64,000 nt of DNA from JALORV01 sp963707445 (GCA_963707445.1 CAVPPW010000038.1:1-64000), one strand, 5' to 3'. Shown: positions 1-15,026, counted from the first letter of the stretch. Numbers and translations are program-made. The notes: generated by a model not told the origin, from the letters alone.

Positions 1-1
1 T

Positions 2-669
2 TATCCGCACCTGGTCCAGCACCGCACGGGCGCGCGCGATCTGATCGTCGACGATGACGACGCGCGCCGCCTGCTGCAGGAACTGAGGCAGGCGCTGTTC
101 GAGGCCGAGGTGGCTTTGCACGGCTACACGTTGCTGCCGCGGGGACTCTGGCTTCTCGCCACTCCTGTCGATGCCGGCGGACTCGGACGCGCTATGCAGT
201 CCATCGGGCGGCGCTTCGTACGCTGGGTCAATGATCGCCGCGAAGAACACGGGGGAATCTTCGCCGGGCGCTATCGTGCTGCCGCGATCGAACCCGAATC
301 GGGAAGCCTGCGCGCGCTCGCGTATGTCGAGACGATGCCGCTGCGCACCGTCCAGGGCGCGACGTCGACCAGTATTTCTGGTCAAGCTGTCGCGTCCATC
401 TCGGATTGGCCTCAGATTCGCAATTGCGGACGCTGCCGGCCTACTGGGCGCTCGGGAACACGCCGTTCGAACGCCAGGCCGCGTACCGGCGGCTGCTGGA
501 CAGCGGCGTCAGTGCGGACGACGCGAAGCGCTTCGCCCAGGCCCTTGCCGGTGGATGGGTGGTGGGGTCACCCGCCTTTGTGCGGCAGATCGAGGCACAG
601 TGCCCGCGACGCCCAACACCCGCTCGCCCAGGTCGGCCGCGTCGCGGCGTTTCGCGGCCTAGGCCGTGA
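2..669 (+). pseudogene. REP-associated tyrosine transposase (RAYT / Y1_Tnp family), 5'-truncated by window edge, degraded
   Basis: Open from the window edge in frame 2, then continuing in frame 1 after a break near 340. The order of family landmarks is kept: the strand before the active site (ALHGYTLLPRGLWLLATP), the GRAMQSIGRRFVRWVN helix, GGIFAGRYR, and after the break QYFWSSCRVHLG and YWALGNTPFERQAAYR. RAYTs normally carry a metal-binding HxH motif in the MPNHVHLL strand; here the same place reads LPRGLWLL, so both histidines are gone. Together with the frame break this argues for an inactive copy. The N-terminus lies outside the window. Family assignment rests on motif recall and is fairly firm; loss of activity is inferred. 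Confidence 0.75.
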
Positions 670-794
670 CAAGGTCGGTCTGCGCAACGAGACTGATCTA
701 CGGGAAGCGGCACAACGCGCGCTTCGCTCCAAGTGAGCGCATGCAAACTTGTGGCTTACTGGCTAGCACTTGAGGTGTAGTTGGTGAGCTGTAA

Positions 795-842
795 TGTCCC
801 CGTTTTCTCTCAGAGCGCTAAGGCCTCTAGTAATTAGGGACA
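795..842. repeat. Short inverted repeat (TGTCCC ... GGGACA) downstream of RAYT
   Basis: TGTCCC at 795-800 is matched in inverse by GGGACA at 837-842, with a 36-base spacer, inside a gene-free stretch (670-940). Short inverted motifs of this kind often border RAYT genes in proteobacteria, so it may be a target or end of the neighbouring transposase. The stretch also has to contain the gltB promoter; no convincing -35/-10 pair is visible. Confidence 0.35.
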
Positions 843-940
843 GACCCTGTTTGATTGAGTTGTGCGCTGCGGAGAAGACGAAGTAAAGTTGAGGCGCACC
901 GCGACCCTTCCGGAAGTGGGCTTTCAGCAGGATGCGCAAG

Positions 941-5639
<4,699 letters not shown>

Positions 5640-5659
5640 CAAGAGCACGAAAGCAGACG

Positions 5660-7159
5660 ATGGGGAAGATCACAGGATTCATGGAGTACCAGCGGCTGGA
5701 GGAGGCCGCCGAGGCGCCGCAGGCGCGCAAGCAGCACTGGCGCGAATTCATCATGCATCTGAATGACGAGCAGGCCGGCGTGCAGGCTGCGCGCTGCATG
5801 GACTGTGGCATCCCGTTCTGCAACAGCGGCTGTCCGGTCAACAACATCATTCCGGATTTCAACGACCTCGTGTACCGGCAGGACTGGAAGACCGCGCTCG
5901 AAGTCCTGCATTCGACCAACAACTTCCCTGAGTTCACCGGCCGCGTATGCCCGGCACCGTGCGAGGCCGCGTGCACGCTCAACATCGAGGACGTGCCGGT
6001 CGGCATCAAGTCGATCGAGCACAAGATCATCGACAAGGGATGGGAAGAGGGCTGGGTCGTGCCACAGCCGCCGAAGGTCCGGACCGGGAAGACGGTCGCT
6101 GTCGTCGGCAGCGGCCCAGCGGGGCTGGCTGCCGCACAACAGCTGGCGCGGGCGGGCCACGACGTGACGGTGTTCGAGAAGAACGATCGCATCGGTGGCC
6201 TGCTGCGCTATGGCATTCCGGACTTCAAGATGGAAAAGTTGCACATCGACCGCCGCGTCGCGCAGATGGCGGCTGAGGGCGTCACCTTCCGCACCGGTGT
6301 GCTGGTCGGCAAGGCGCCGCTCGGCGGCGGTATCACCAACTGGGCCAGCGAAACCATCGATCCCGAGCAGCTGATGCGCGACTTCGATGCCGTCGTGCTC
6401 GCGGGTGGTGCCGAGCAGTCGCGCGATCTTCCGATCGAGGGCCGCGATCTGAAGGGCATACATTTCGCGATGGAGTTCCTGCCGCAACAAAACAAAGTCG
6501 TAGCGGGCGATGCGGTCAGCGAGCAGATCATGGCCACCGGCAAGCATGTCGTCGTCATTGGCGGCGGCGACACGGGTTCGGACTGCGTCGGCACGTCGAA
6601 CCGGCACGACGCGAAATCGGTGACCCAGTTCGAACTGCTGCCTCAGCCGCCGGCTAAGGAGAACAAGGCGCTGACGTGGCCGTACTGGCCGATCAAACTG
6701 CGCACCTCGAGCTCGCACGAAGAAGGTGTTCAGCGCGACTGGGCGGTCACGACCAAGCGCTTCGTCGGCGATGATCGCGGCCATGTGCGTGCGCTTGTGG
6801 CCGCGCGGGTCGAGTGGCAAAAAGACCCGGTCACCGGTGCAATGAAGATGGCCGAGGTGCCGGGCGGCGAGTTCGAACTGCCGGCCGGTCTCGTGCTGTT
6901 TGCGATGGGCTTCGTCGCTCCGGCAGCGGCGGTGCTGGAATCATTCGGCGTCGAAAAGGATGCGCGCGGCAACGCGCGTGCGGCGACCGAGGAAGTGCGC
7001 GGCGGACCACGGCCGTACGCAACCACGGTCGAGAAGGTCTTCGCGGCCGGCGACATGCGCCGCGGCCAGAGCCTGGTCGTGTGGGCAATCCGGGAGGGCC
7101 GGCAGTGCGCAAGGGCGGTCGACCAGTTTCTGATGGGGACTTCGACGCTGCCGCGGTGA
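5660..7159 (+). CDS. gltD: Glutamate synthase (NADPH) small subunit
   Basis: 499 residues; feeds electrons from NADPH through FAD and 4Fe-4S clusters to GltB. N-terminal cysteine motifs CMDCGIPFCNSGCPVNN and CPAPCEAAC bind the clusters. An FAD dinucleotide fold (VVGSGPAGLAAAQ) is followed by the NADPH fold (VVIGGGDTGSDC). Start ATG at 5660 lies 20 bases after the gltB stop, so the two are co-transcribed. Intact. The apparent in-frame continuity with gltB comes only from the break near 5421. Confidence 0.96.
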   Translation: MGKITGFMEYQRLEEAAEAPQARKQHWREFIMHLNDEQAGVQAARCMDCGIPFCNSGCPVNNIIPDFNDLVYRQDWKTALEVLHSTNNFPEFTGRVCPAPCEAACTLNIEDVPVGIKSIEHKIIDKGWEEGWVVPQPPKVRTGKTVAVVGSGPAGLAAAQQLARAGHDVTVFEKNDRIGGLLRYGIPDFKMEKLHIDRRVAQMAAEGVTFRTGVLVGKAPLGGGITNWASETIDPEQLMRDFDAVVLAGGAEQSRDLPIEGRDLKGIHFAMEFLPQQNKVVAGDAVSEQIMATGKHVVVIGGGDTGSDCVGTSNRHDAKSVTQFELLPQPPAKENKALTWPYWPIKLRTSSSHEEGVQRDWAVTTKRFVGDDRGHVRALVAARVEWQKDPVTGAMKMAEVPGGEFELPAGLVLFAMGFVAPAAAVLESFGVEKDARGNARAATEEVRGGPRPYATTVEKVFAAGDMRRGQSLVVWAIREGRQCARAVDQFLMGTSTLPR

Positions 7160-7334
7160 GGACACCTTTCCGCCCGGCGACTGCGATGACATCGCCAGGC
7201 AGGTGCGGCAGCAGGCGTGCAGGCGCCGACACGTTTCGGAGTCGGCAAGCATTCGAAAACGCGGTCCTGGATTGACGACGTCCATGGAGCACACAGCTCT
7301 TGCACCGCGCGCGGCGTGAGATGTCGGGCCACTG

Positions 7335-7832
7335 ATGCGTCGCATCTTCCACAAGTCGCTGGTCGTCGGTGCGGAGTCGATCGACGCCCTCGGCCATGTC
7401 AACAACCGCGAATACCTGCGCTGGATGGAGGAAATCGCGGTCGAGCACTCGGCTGCGCAGGGCTGGCCGATGGAGCGGTATTTCGCCGACCGGACCGCCT
7501 GGGTCGCAGCGTCCCACGTGCTCGAGTACCTGCGGCCTGCGCTCGCCGGCGAGGCGCTCGAGGTGTACACGTGGATCGCCCACTGGAACACGCGCGATTG
7601 CCTGCGCCGCTATGCAGTCATGCGCGATCACCGCATGCTGGCGCGCGGTGAGACGATTTGGACCTTCGTCGATCTCGACACTGGCCGTGCACGGCCAATC
7701 CCCGAGGTGGTGCTCGGTGCGTTCGCGCTGGTCGGCGACGACGACGAGCAGTTGCGCGCGCTGCGCTTGGCGCGACGCGAGCGCCGCGGTCCAGCAGGCC
7801 CAGTGGCCGAGCGCCGGACACCGCTGGCTTGA
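7335..7832 (+). CDS. Acyl-CoA thioester hydrolase, 4HBT hot-dog family
   Basis: 165 residues with a single hot-dog fold. The diagnostic helix start DALGHVNNREYLRWMEE contains the Asp and the GHVNN turn of the YbgC/FadM-like 4-hydroxybenzoyl-CoA thioesterase group. Acts on a cytosolic acyl-CoA or acyl-ACP; the substrate cannot be told from sequence. The last 25 residues are Arg/Ala-rich and probably disordered. It sits 175 bases after gltD and 70 before the ABC substrate-binding gene, on the same strand. Confidence 0.8.
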   Translation: MRRIFHKSLVVGAESIDALGHVNNREYLRWMEEIAVEHSAAQGWPMERYFADRTAWVAASHVLEYLRPALAGEALEVYTWIAHWNTRDCLRRYAVMRDHRMLARGETIWTFVDLDTGRARPIPEVVLGAFALVGDDDEQLRALRLARRERRGPAGPVAERRTPLA

Positions 7833-7902
7833 CTGGTAGGCTACGTGCTGCAGGCGGCCACAGATCCGCCTAACGACGAATCAAACCGCGAAGGAAGAGA
7901 AA

Positions 7903-8751
7903 ATGCTGAAAGTCCTCGGCGCACTGTGCGCGCTAGTGCTGACATTCGGGGCGCAGGCGCAGGATGCCGGCACGCTGAAGAAGATCCGCGACGCGAAGAC
8001 GATCACGCTCGGCTACCGCACCGACTCTCCGCCTTTTTCTTTCACGGGCCCTGATGGTCAGCCGGCGGGGTACTCGGTCGATCTGTGCAAGCGCATCGCG
8101 GCCAGCGTCGAGCGCGCGCTCGGCCCGGCTCCATTGACGGTCAAGTGGGTCCAGGTGACCTCGGCCAACCGTTTCGACCAGGTGGCCTCGGGCGCGGTCG
8201 ACCTTGAATGCGGTAATACAACGGTGACACTGGGCCGGCAGGAAAAATTCGACTTCTCGAATCTGACCTTCGTCGACGGCGGTGCGGTGCTCGTGCTTTC
8301 GGACTCCAAGCTCACACGGCTGGCCGACCTCGCCGGCAAGACCATCGGAGTGAAACCCGGCACGACGACCGAGGCGGCACTCAAGACCGCATTGAAGGAC
8401 CGCCTGATCGATGCCAAGGTCGTCAGCGTCAAGGACGATGCCGAGGCGCTGGCGGCGCTGAACGAAAAGCGCATCGATGGTTATGCCGCCGACCGGCTCG
8501 TGCTGGTCGGCAACGTGATCACGGCACGCAGCGGCGTGAAGTACACGCTGGTGCAGGACGAGTTCTCGTTCGAGCCGTACGCCCTGATGATGCGCCGGGA
8601 TCCGGCCTTCAGGCTTGCGGTGAATCGCGCGCTGGCGCAGATTTATCGCAGCGGTGCGATCGGCGAGATCTTCGATCGCTGGTTGGCCCCGCTTGGCAAA
8701 CCCGGCCCGCTGCTGTCGGCGATGTACTTCTTGAACACGATCCCCGAATAA
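7903..8751 (+). CDS. Periplasmic amino-acid ABC transporter substrate-binding protein (SBP family 3)
   Basis: 282 residues. A signal peptide (MLKVLGALCALVLTFGAQAQ) leads into a type II periplasmic binding protein of the GltI/glutamate-aspartate group: ITLGYRTDSPPFSF, the ligand-site segment VDLECGNTTVTLGRQEKFDFS, and the hinge strand GKTIGVKPGTTTEAAL. The lysine/arginine pattern suits an acidic amino acid, which is an inference. A strong AAGGAAGAG precedes the ATG. No permease or ATPase gene follows, so this is an orphan binding protein or one working with a system elsewhere; placement next to glutamate synthase suggests a glutamate/glutamine link. Confidence 0.85.
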   Translation: MLKVLGALCALVLTFGAQAQDAGTLKKIRDAKTITLGYRTDSPPFSFTGPDGQPAGYSVDLCKRIAASVERALGPAPLTVKWVQVTSANRFDQVASGAVDLECGNTTVTLGRQEKFDFSNLTFVDGGAVLVLSDSKLTRLADLAGKTIGVKPGTTTEAALKTALKDRLIDAKVVSVKDDAEALAALNEKRIDGYAADRLVLVGNVITARSGVKYTLVQDEFSFEPYALMMRRDPAFRLAVNRALAQIYRSGAIGEIFDRWLAPLGKPGPLLSAMYFLNTIPE

Positions 8752-8831
8752 CGCGCTAGCAGCGCTACGTCGAACGCCGCTGGCTGACGGAAGCTCGTGC
8801 GCTCCGGCGCAATGCGACGGCTTTGACGGCT

Positions 8832-8859
8832 GTTCGCGTCCGATCGCGGACGAATGAAC
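8832..8859. terminator. Possible stem-loop after the ABC substrate-binding gene
   Basis: CGTCCG (8837-8842) and CGGACG (8847-8852) enclose ATCG, and GTTC/GAAC (8832-8835, 8856-8859) can pair outside it. It lies 80 bases after the stop at 8751, in a 293-base gap before mlaF. There is no U-tract, so it is a weak terminator candidate. Nothing else is recognised in this gap. Confidence 0.3.
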
Positions 8860-9044
8860 CGGCACGCTGCGCGCGGGGACGGTGCCTGGCGTTGAATGCC
8901 TGCGGCCGCGAGCGCCGAGGTCGGCAATGGCGGCTCTGTTTGCAGGATCGCCTTCCGACCCCCATGCGACAATCCGCGGCCGCCGGTTGCAGGTCGGTGC
9001 CGCGCGCCGGCCGCGGCGCGCGATTCACTTCCTAATCCCAGACG

Positions 9045-9849
9045 ATGACCCACGACGCACTCGTCGCGATCGACCATGTGACGTTCGGCTACGACCGGCG
9101 CGTGATCCTGTCGGACGTCTCGATGGTGTTCCCGCGTGGAAAAGTCATCGCGATCATGGGGGGCTCGGGCTGCGGCAAGACGACGCTGCTGCGACTGATC
9201 GGCGGCGTGCTGACGCCACAGCAGGGCACGATTACCTTCGATGGCGCGCCGGTCGACCCGCGCAATCGTGAGTCGCTGTACGCGCTGCGCCGGCGGCTTG
9301 GAATGCTGTTCCAGTTTGGGGCGCTGTTCACCGATCTGACGGTATATGACAACGTCGCCTTCCCGCTGCGCGAACACACCGGTTTGCCCGAGCCGATGGT
9401 CCGCGATTTGGTGCTGATGAAGCTCAACGCGGTCGGCTTGCGGGGCGCCGCGTTTGCTGAAACCTGCGGATCTGTCGGGAGGCATGGCGCGGCGGGTCGC
9501 GCTCGCGCGCGCGATCGCACTCGACCCGGATCTGATCATGTACGACGAGCCGTTTGCTGGACTCGATCCGATCTCGCTCGGGGTCGCGGCTAATCTGATC
9601 CGGCGGCTCAACGACGCCACCGGAGCCACCTCGCTGGTCGTCTCGCACGATGTGCACGAATGTTTCCTGATCAGCGACTACGTCTACGTGATTTCGGGCG
9701 GTCGCATCGTCGGTCGCGGCACACCGGCCGAGGTGCAGGCTTCGGACGATCCCGAAGTGCTGCAATTTATTCGCGGCGAACCGGACGGTCCGGTGCGCTT
9801 CCACTATCCGTCGCGCAGCTATGCCGATGATCTGGGACTGCGCGCATGA
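9045..9849 (+). CDS. mlaF: Phospholipid transport ABC ATPase MlaF, one frame break near 9450
   Basis: ATPase of the MlaFEDB inner-membrane complex that moves phospholipids between the membranes. Walker A GGSGCGKTT, Q-loop MLFQFGALF, signature LSGGMARRVALARAIALDP, Walker B LIMYDEPFAGLDP and the H-loop SHDVHE are all present. The first 135 residues read in one frame; the signature motif and the rest read in another, joined within GLRGA..RLLKPADLSGG near 9450. Its stop overlaps the mlaE start (ATGA). Family length about 265-270 residues fits the joined product. Confidence 0.93.
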
Positions 9850-10637
9850 CCGCCGCGGATGTGTTGCCCGCGCTCGGACGGCGGGCCCTCGATCTGCTGC
9901 AGCGACTCGGCCACAGCGCGTTCTTCTTTCTCGATCTGCTGCGCAACGCTCCGGCGGCGCTGCGGCGACCTCATCTCGTCGTCGCGCAGGTGCATGCGAT
10001 CGGCAACTATTCGCTGGTCATCATCGCGGCTTCGGGCCTTGCGGTCGGCTTCGTGCTGGCGCTGCAGGGTTACTACACGCTATCGCGCTACGGCGCGGCG
10101 GAATCGCTCGGCTTGCTCGTTGCATTGTCGCTGGTACGCGAACTCGGACCCGTCGTCACCGGTCTGCTCTTCGCCGGTCGTGCCGGCACGTCGCTCACCG
10201 CCGAGATCGGACTGATGAAGGCAGGCGAGCAGCTGGCGGCGATGGAAATGATGGCGGTCGACCCGAAGTCGCGCGTGCTGGCGCCGCGCTTCGTCGCCGG
10301 AGCGGTTTCGATGCCGCTGCTGGCGGCGATATTTTCGGCGGTCGGCATACTCGGCGGCTATGTCGTCGGCGTGCTGATGATCGGCATCGACCCGGGTGCG
10401 TTCTGGTCGCAGATGCAGAGTGGTGTCGATGTCTGGGACGATGTCGGCAACGGCATCATCAAGAGCGTCGTGTTCGGGGTGGCGTGCACCTTCATCGCGC
10501 TCTACCAGGGTTACGAGGCGGAAGCGACGCCGGAAGGCGTGTCGCAGGCGACCACCCGTACGGTGGTCATTTCATCGCTCGCAGTGCTGGGTCTGGACTT
10601 CGTCCTGACCGCGCTGATGTTCAGCACACCGCGCTAG
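9846..10637 (+). CDS. mlaE: Phospholipid transport permease MlaE
   Basis: 263-residue integral membrane permease of the Mla complex (PF02405). Several hydrophobic segments are visible, with the family hallmark ELGPVVTGLLFAGRAGTSLTAEI in the middle and EAEATPEGV near the C-terminus. Overlaps mlaF by four bases and precedes mlaD by 21 bases: a tightly packed operon. Intact. Confidence 0.95.
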   Translation: MTAADVLPALGRRALDLLQRLGHSAFFFLDLLRNAPAALRRPHLVVAQVHAIGNYSLVIIAASGLAVGFVLALQGYYTLSRYGAAESLGLLVALSLVRELGPVVTGLLFAGRAGTSLTAEIGLMKAGEQLAAMEMMAVDPKSRVLAPRFVAGAVSMPLLAAIFSAVGILGGYVVGVLMIGIDPGAFWSQMQSGVDVWDDVGNGIIKSVVFGVACTFIALYQGYEAEATPEGVSQATTRTVVISSLAVLGLDFVLTALMFSTPR

Positions 10638-10658
10638 CGCGATTGCAGGAGCCGTTCG

Positions 10659-11128
10659 ATGGGACGCAAGGGAATCGAAACACTGGTCGGCGTGTTCGTG
10701 CTGCTGGGGCTGATCGCCGTCGTGTTCCTGGCGCTCAAAGCCGCCAATTTGGCCAGCTTCAACACGGGCCCGACGTACGCGATCACCGCCCGCTTCGACA
10801 ACATCGGCGGGCTGAAGGTGCGCGCGCCGGTGAAGAGTGCGGGTGTCACGGTGGGCCGCGTCACTGCTATCGCGCTCGATCCGCAGAGCTACCAAGGGCG
10901 CGTCACGATGGAACTCGATGCCGGCGTCAAGTTTCCGGCAGACACCTCAGCGAAGATCCTGACGTCGGGACTGCTCGGTGATCAATACATCGGGCTCGAG
11001 CCGGGGGGTCGGACAAGAACCTCGAAGCGGGGAGCCAGATCCGCATGACGCAGTCCGCGGTCGTGCTGGAAAATCTGATCGGGCAGTTCCTTTATAACCG
11101 CGCCGCCGAGGGCGGCGACAAGAAGTAG
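10659..11128 (+). CDS. mlaD: Phospholipid-binding MCE protein MlaD, one frame break in a G-run near 11005
   Basis: About 156 residues. One N-terminal membrane anchor (IETLVGVFVLLGLIAVVFLALKA) followed by a single MCE domain (YAITARFDNIGGLKVRAPVKSAGV...ILTSGLLGDQYIGLEPGG), the hexameric lipid ring of the Mla complex. After EPGG the frame breaks in a run of six G; the remaining C-terminus (SDKNLEAGSQ, then VVLENLIGQFLYNRAAEGG) is in the next frame and ends at 11128. The QSAVVLENLIGQFL tail is typical of beta/gammaproteobacterial MlaD, which supports a sequencing slip rather than truncation. Confidence 0.92.
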
Positions 11129-11159
11129 CGTGCAGGCGCACCTGTTGCCGCTGCGAGCC

Positions 11160-11993
11160 ATGCCAAGCCGCCTGCGACAGATCTCGCTCCGGGCCGTCGT
11201 CGTCTTTGGGCTGGCCGGACTCGCCGGCTGCGTGACCGTACCGCCGAATGCGGGCCAGGATCCGCGCGATCCGTGGGAAAAATTCAATCGCAATGTGTTT
11301 GCTTTCAACGACGGTTTCGACGCGGCCATCCTCAGGCCGCGCGGCCGAGCTTTGGGCTCAAGTTGCCCGACGGCATTCGCAACTGCTTCTCGAACGCATT
11401 CGCCAACTTGCGGGGACCGTCGACTGCGATCAACAGCACGCTGCAGGGTAAGCCGATGCGAAGCCCTGTCGGACCTCGGGCGATTTGCGGTCAACACGAC
11501 GGTGGGCATCGTCGGCTGCTTCGATGTCGCGACCGACCTTGGACTCGAGCTGCATCGCACGGACTTCGGCCTGACGCTAGGTGTATGGGGTTTCGGGCCC
11601 GGCCCCTATCTGGTGGTGCCGATCTTCGGACCCAGCAGCGTGCGTGACGCAATCGGGATCTTCGGCGTCGAGCCGTTCCTCGATCTCAACTTCTACATCG
11701 ACTATCCGGCCATCGAGTACACGGTTTTTGCGCTGCGAATCGTGAATCAGCGCGCGGAACTGCTGCCTGCCGACCGGCTGGTGCGCGAGGCCGCGCTCGA
11801 CCGCTACAGTTTCATTCGTGACGGATATCTGCAGCGCCGGCGCAGCCTGATCTACGACGGCAATCCGCCGCGCGAGCCGGACGAGGACGAGCCGAAGAGT
11901 GATGAGCCGAAAGCTCCGGCGCCGACGACGCCGGACGCAGGCGGTGCACCGACCGACTCGACGGACGTTAAGCCGTCCGGAGGCGAAGAGTGA
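11160..11993 (+). CDS. mlaA: Outer-membrane lipoprotein MlaA (VacJ), two compensating frame breaks
   Basis: MlaA removes mislocalised phospholipids from the outer leaflet of the outer membrane. The signal peptide ends in a lipobox (LAGLAGC), followed by the family start DPWEKFNRNVFAFND and later ALSDLGRFAVNTTVG, WGFGPGPYLVVPIFGPSS. Between about 11340 and 11455 the correct text (PSFGLKLPDGIRNCFSNAF, then NLRGPSTAINSTLQGKP) lies in another frame, so two opposite indels are inferred. An in-frame GTG at 11130 is a less likely start. The last 60 residues are Pro/Glu/Asp-rich and low complexity. Unlike in E. coli, the gene sits inside the mla operon, as is usual in Betaproteobacteria. Confidence 0.9.
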   Translation: MPSRLRQISLRAVVVFGLAGLAGCVTVPPNAGQDPRDPWEKFNRNVFAFNDGFDAAILRPRGRALGSSCPTAFATASRTHSPTCGDRRLRSTARCRVSRCEALSDLGRFAVNTTVGIVGCFDVATDLGLELHRTDFGLTLGVWGFGPGPYLVVPIFGPSSVRDAIGIFGVEPFLDLNFYIDYPAIEYTVFALRIVNQRAELLPADRLVREAALDRYSFIRDGYLQRRRSLIYDGNPPREPDEDEPKSDEPKAPAPTTPDAGGAPTDSTDVKPSGGEE

Positions 11994-12051
11994 CGGGTTG
12001 GCTGCACTGCCACTGGAACTGTTGAAGAGACCTGGAAGACTGGAGTTGCTG

Positions 12052-12693
12052 ATGCGAATTTCTTTGCGGATTGCTGCCCTGGCTTTGACGGCCGGCCTGT
12101 TCTCGCCTGTCGGTCCGGCGCTGGCGGAGGTGTCGACGGCTGCGCCCGATGCATTGGTGCGCGATCTGACGACCGAGGTGCTCGACGCGATTCGGGCGGA
12201 CAAGGCCATCGCGGGCGGCGATGTCAGCCGCGTGCAGAAGCTGGTCGACGAGAAGGTCCTGCCCTACGTGGACTTCCAGAAGATGACCCAGCTCGCCGTC
12301 GGCAGGGGCTGGCGCAGTGCGACTGCCGAGCAGCGCACGGCACTGACGCGTGAATTCCGCACTTTGCTCGTGCGCACCTACAGCGGCGCGCTGTCACAGG
12401 TGAAGGACCACAAGGTACAGATGAAGCCGTTCCGCGCGCAGCCGAACGAGACCGACGTCGTCGTCCGCACCAATGTGGTTCCGTCGCGCGGCGAAGCCGA
12501 TCCAGCTGGACTACCGTCTCGAGAAGCAGGAAGCGGGCTGGAAGATCTATGACGTCAACGTAGTGGGCGTCTGGCTGGTCGAGAACTACAAGGCCCAGTT
12601 TGCCGGCGAGATCAATGCCGGCGGGGTTGAGGGTCTGATCAAGTCTCTCACCGAGCGCAATCGCCAGCTGTCTCAGAGCCCAAGAAGGCCTGA
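12052..12693 (+). CDS. mlaC: Periplasmic phospholipid shuttle MlaC, frame breaks near 12497 and the 3' end
   Basis: Soluble carrier between MlaA and MlaD. A signal peptide (LRIAALALTAGLFSPVGPALA) is followed by the MlaC/Ttg2D fold: LVDEKVLPYVDFQKMTQLAVGRGWR, then TLLVRTYSGALSQVKDHKV. After TNVVPSRG the frame shifts and continues as PIQLDYRLEKQEAGWKIYDV, then VVGVWLVENYKAQFAGEI. GGAG at 12042-12045 precedes the ATG. In the sequence as given no stop separates MlaC from MlaB; a TGA at 12691-12693 sits one base before the mlaB ATG in the frame that would give a short MlaC tail (PKKA), so a second small indel near 12680 is likely. Confidence 0.88.
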
Positions 12694-12694
12694 G

Positions 12695-12967
12695 ATGCGC
12701 ATCGACGCGCCGGAAATTGCGATGGCCAATGCGGCCGGCCTGGCCAGTCTTGGCCGCGCTGCGATTGCGCAGGGTGAGTCCGAGTTCGACCTGTCAGCAG
12801 TCGCGCGCTGCGACTCGTCGGCCGTCGCGGTGCTGCTCGAGTGGCAACGTGAGGCTGCGGCGCGTGAGCTGACGCTGCGCGTGATCGGTACTCCACCGGG
12901 CGTGGTCAGCCTGGCCACGGTCTACGGAGTCGAAGCGCTGCTGCCGCCTCTAACGCCGCGCGCCTGA
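12695..12967 (+). CDS. mlaB: STAS-domain protein MlaB
   Basis: About 90 residues. Small cytosolic STAS-domain subunit that binds MlaF and is required for activity of the transporter. The STAS core LSAVARCDSSAVAVLLEWQREA carries the conserved Asp-Ser-Ser turn. In the given sequence it is continuous with mlaC (no stop between), but length, the ATG one base after a TGA in the alternative frame and family habit favour two proteins. Last gene of the mla operon; the next ABC operon starts 54 bases downstream. Confidence 0.85.
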   Translation: MRIDAPEIAMANAAGLASLGRAAIAQGESEFDLSAVARCDSSAVAVLLEWQREAAARELTLRVIGTPPGVVSLATVYGVEALLPPLTPRA

Positions 12968-13021
12968 GCCGCGGCCTCCACTCTCCCTATAATCCACGGT
13001 TCCCCGTCGAGGCCGCCGGGC

Positions 13022-13962
<941 letters not shown>

Positions 13963-13966
<4 letters not shown>

Positions 13967-14763
13967 GTCAGATCGCGCTCGCTCCAGTCAACACCGGGTC
14001 GTCGCCGACGGTCGCGTTCCGCACGCTGCTCGCCAAGGAAATGCTGCGGTTCTGGAAGGTCAACTTTCAGACGATCGCGGCTCCGGTGTTGACGGCGGTG
14101 CTTTACCTCCTGGTTTTCGGGCAGGTCCTGGCCGAGCACGTCGAAGCGTTTCCCGGTGTCAGCTACATCGCGTTCCTGATTCCCGGTCTGGTGATGATGT
14201 CGGTGCTGCAGAACGCGTTCGCCAACTCCTCGTCAAGCCTGATCCAGTCGAAGATCATGGGCAGCCTGGTGTTCTTGCTGCTGCCGCCGTTCTCGCACTG
14301 GCAGATCTTCGGTGCCTACGTGCTGGCCTCGATCGTGCGCGGCCTCGCCGTTGGACTCGGCGTCTTCGTCGTTGCCGCGGGTTTCGGCGCGCCGACTTTC
14401 GAAGCCCCGCTTTGGATCCTAGTGTTCGCGTTGGCGGGCAGCGCGATGCTGGGCGCGCTTGGGATCATCGCCGGCATCTGGGCGGACAAGTTTGATCAGC
14501 TGGCGGCGTTCCAGAATTTCGTCGTCATGCCCGCGACGTTCCTGTCCGGCGTGTTCTATTCGGTTCACGGACTGTCCCCGTTCTGGCAGGCTGTTTCGCG
14601 TCTGAATCCGTTCTTCTACGTGATCGACGGGTTCCGCTACGGTTTCTTCGCGCAGTCGGACGTCTCGCCATGGATCAGCCTGGCCGTGGTGTCTGCTGCG
14701 CTGCTCGTCACCTCGACGGTCGCGCTGCAGGTGATCGCGCGCGGATACAAGCTCAGGCTCTGA
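13963..14763 (+). CDS. ABC-2 type exporter permease (YadH-like)
   Basis: 266 residues. The ATG at 13963 overlaps the ATPase stop (ATGA). Six hydrophobic segments fit an ABC-2 permease, with the family motif FVVMPATFLSGVFYSVHGLS before the last pair and LNPFFYVIDGFRYGFF following. Acts in the inner membrane with the upstream ATPase. Start choice is decided by the overlap; longer in-frame upstream text is a shadow of the ATPase gene. Confidence 0.9.
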
Positions 14764-14780
14764 TCGGAATCTCGACTCGC

Positions 14781-15026
14781 ATGGAACCGACACCCGAAGA
14801 CGTCCGCCGCTACATCGCGGCCGGCCTCGAATGCAGCGTGTTGCAGGTCGAAGGCGACGGCCGCCACTTCAGCGCATTGATCGTCAGTCCCACGTTTGAG
14901 GGCAAATCGCGCGTGGCGCGTCATCAGCTCGTCTACGCGGCGCTCGGCTCGCGCATGCGCGAGGAGGTGCATGCGCTGTCGATGCGCACGCTGACGCCGG
15001 CCGAGTACAAGGCAGAATCGACGTGA
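14781..15026 (+). CDS. ibaG: BolA-family protein IbaG
   Basis: 81 residues. BolA-like fold with the loop-and-helix motif SPTFEGKSRVARHQLVYAAL and the C-terminal ALSMRTLTPAEYKA that marks the IbaG/YrbA branch. These proteins work with monothiol glutaredoxins in iron-sulfur handling; a Grx4-type gene (grxD) occurs in this window at 34.3 kb. Located just upstream of murA, the position from which IbaG takes its name. Confidence 0.9.
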   Translation: MEPTPEDVRRYIAAGLECSVLQVEGDGRHFSALIVSPTFEGKSRVARHQLVYAALGSRMREEVHALSMRTLTPAEYKAEST

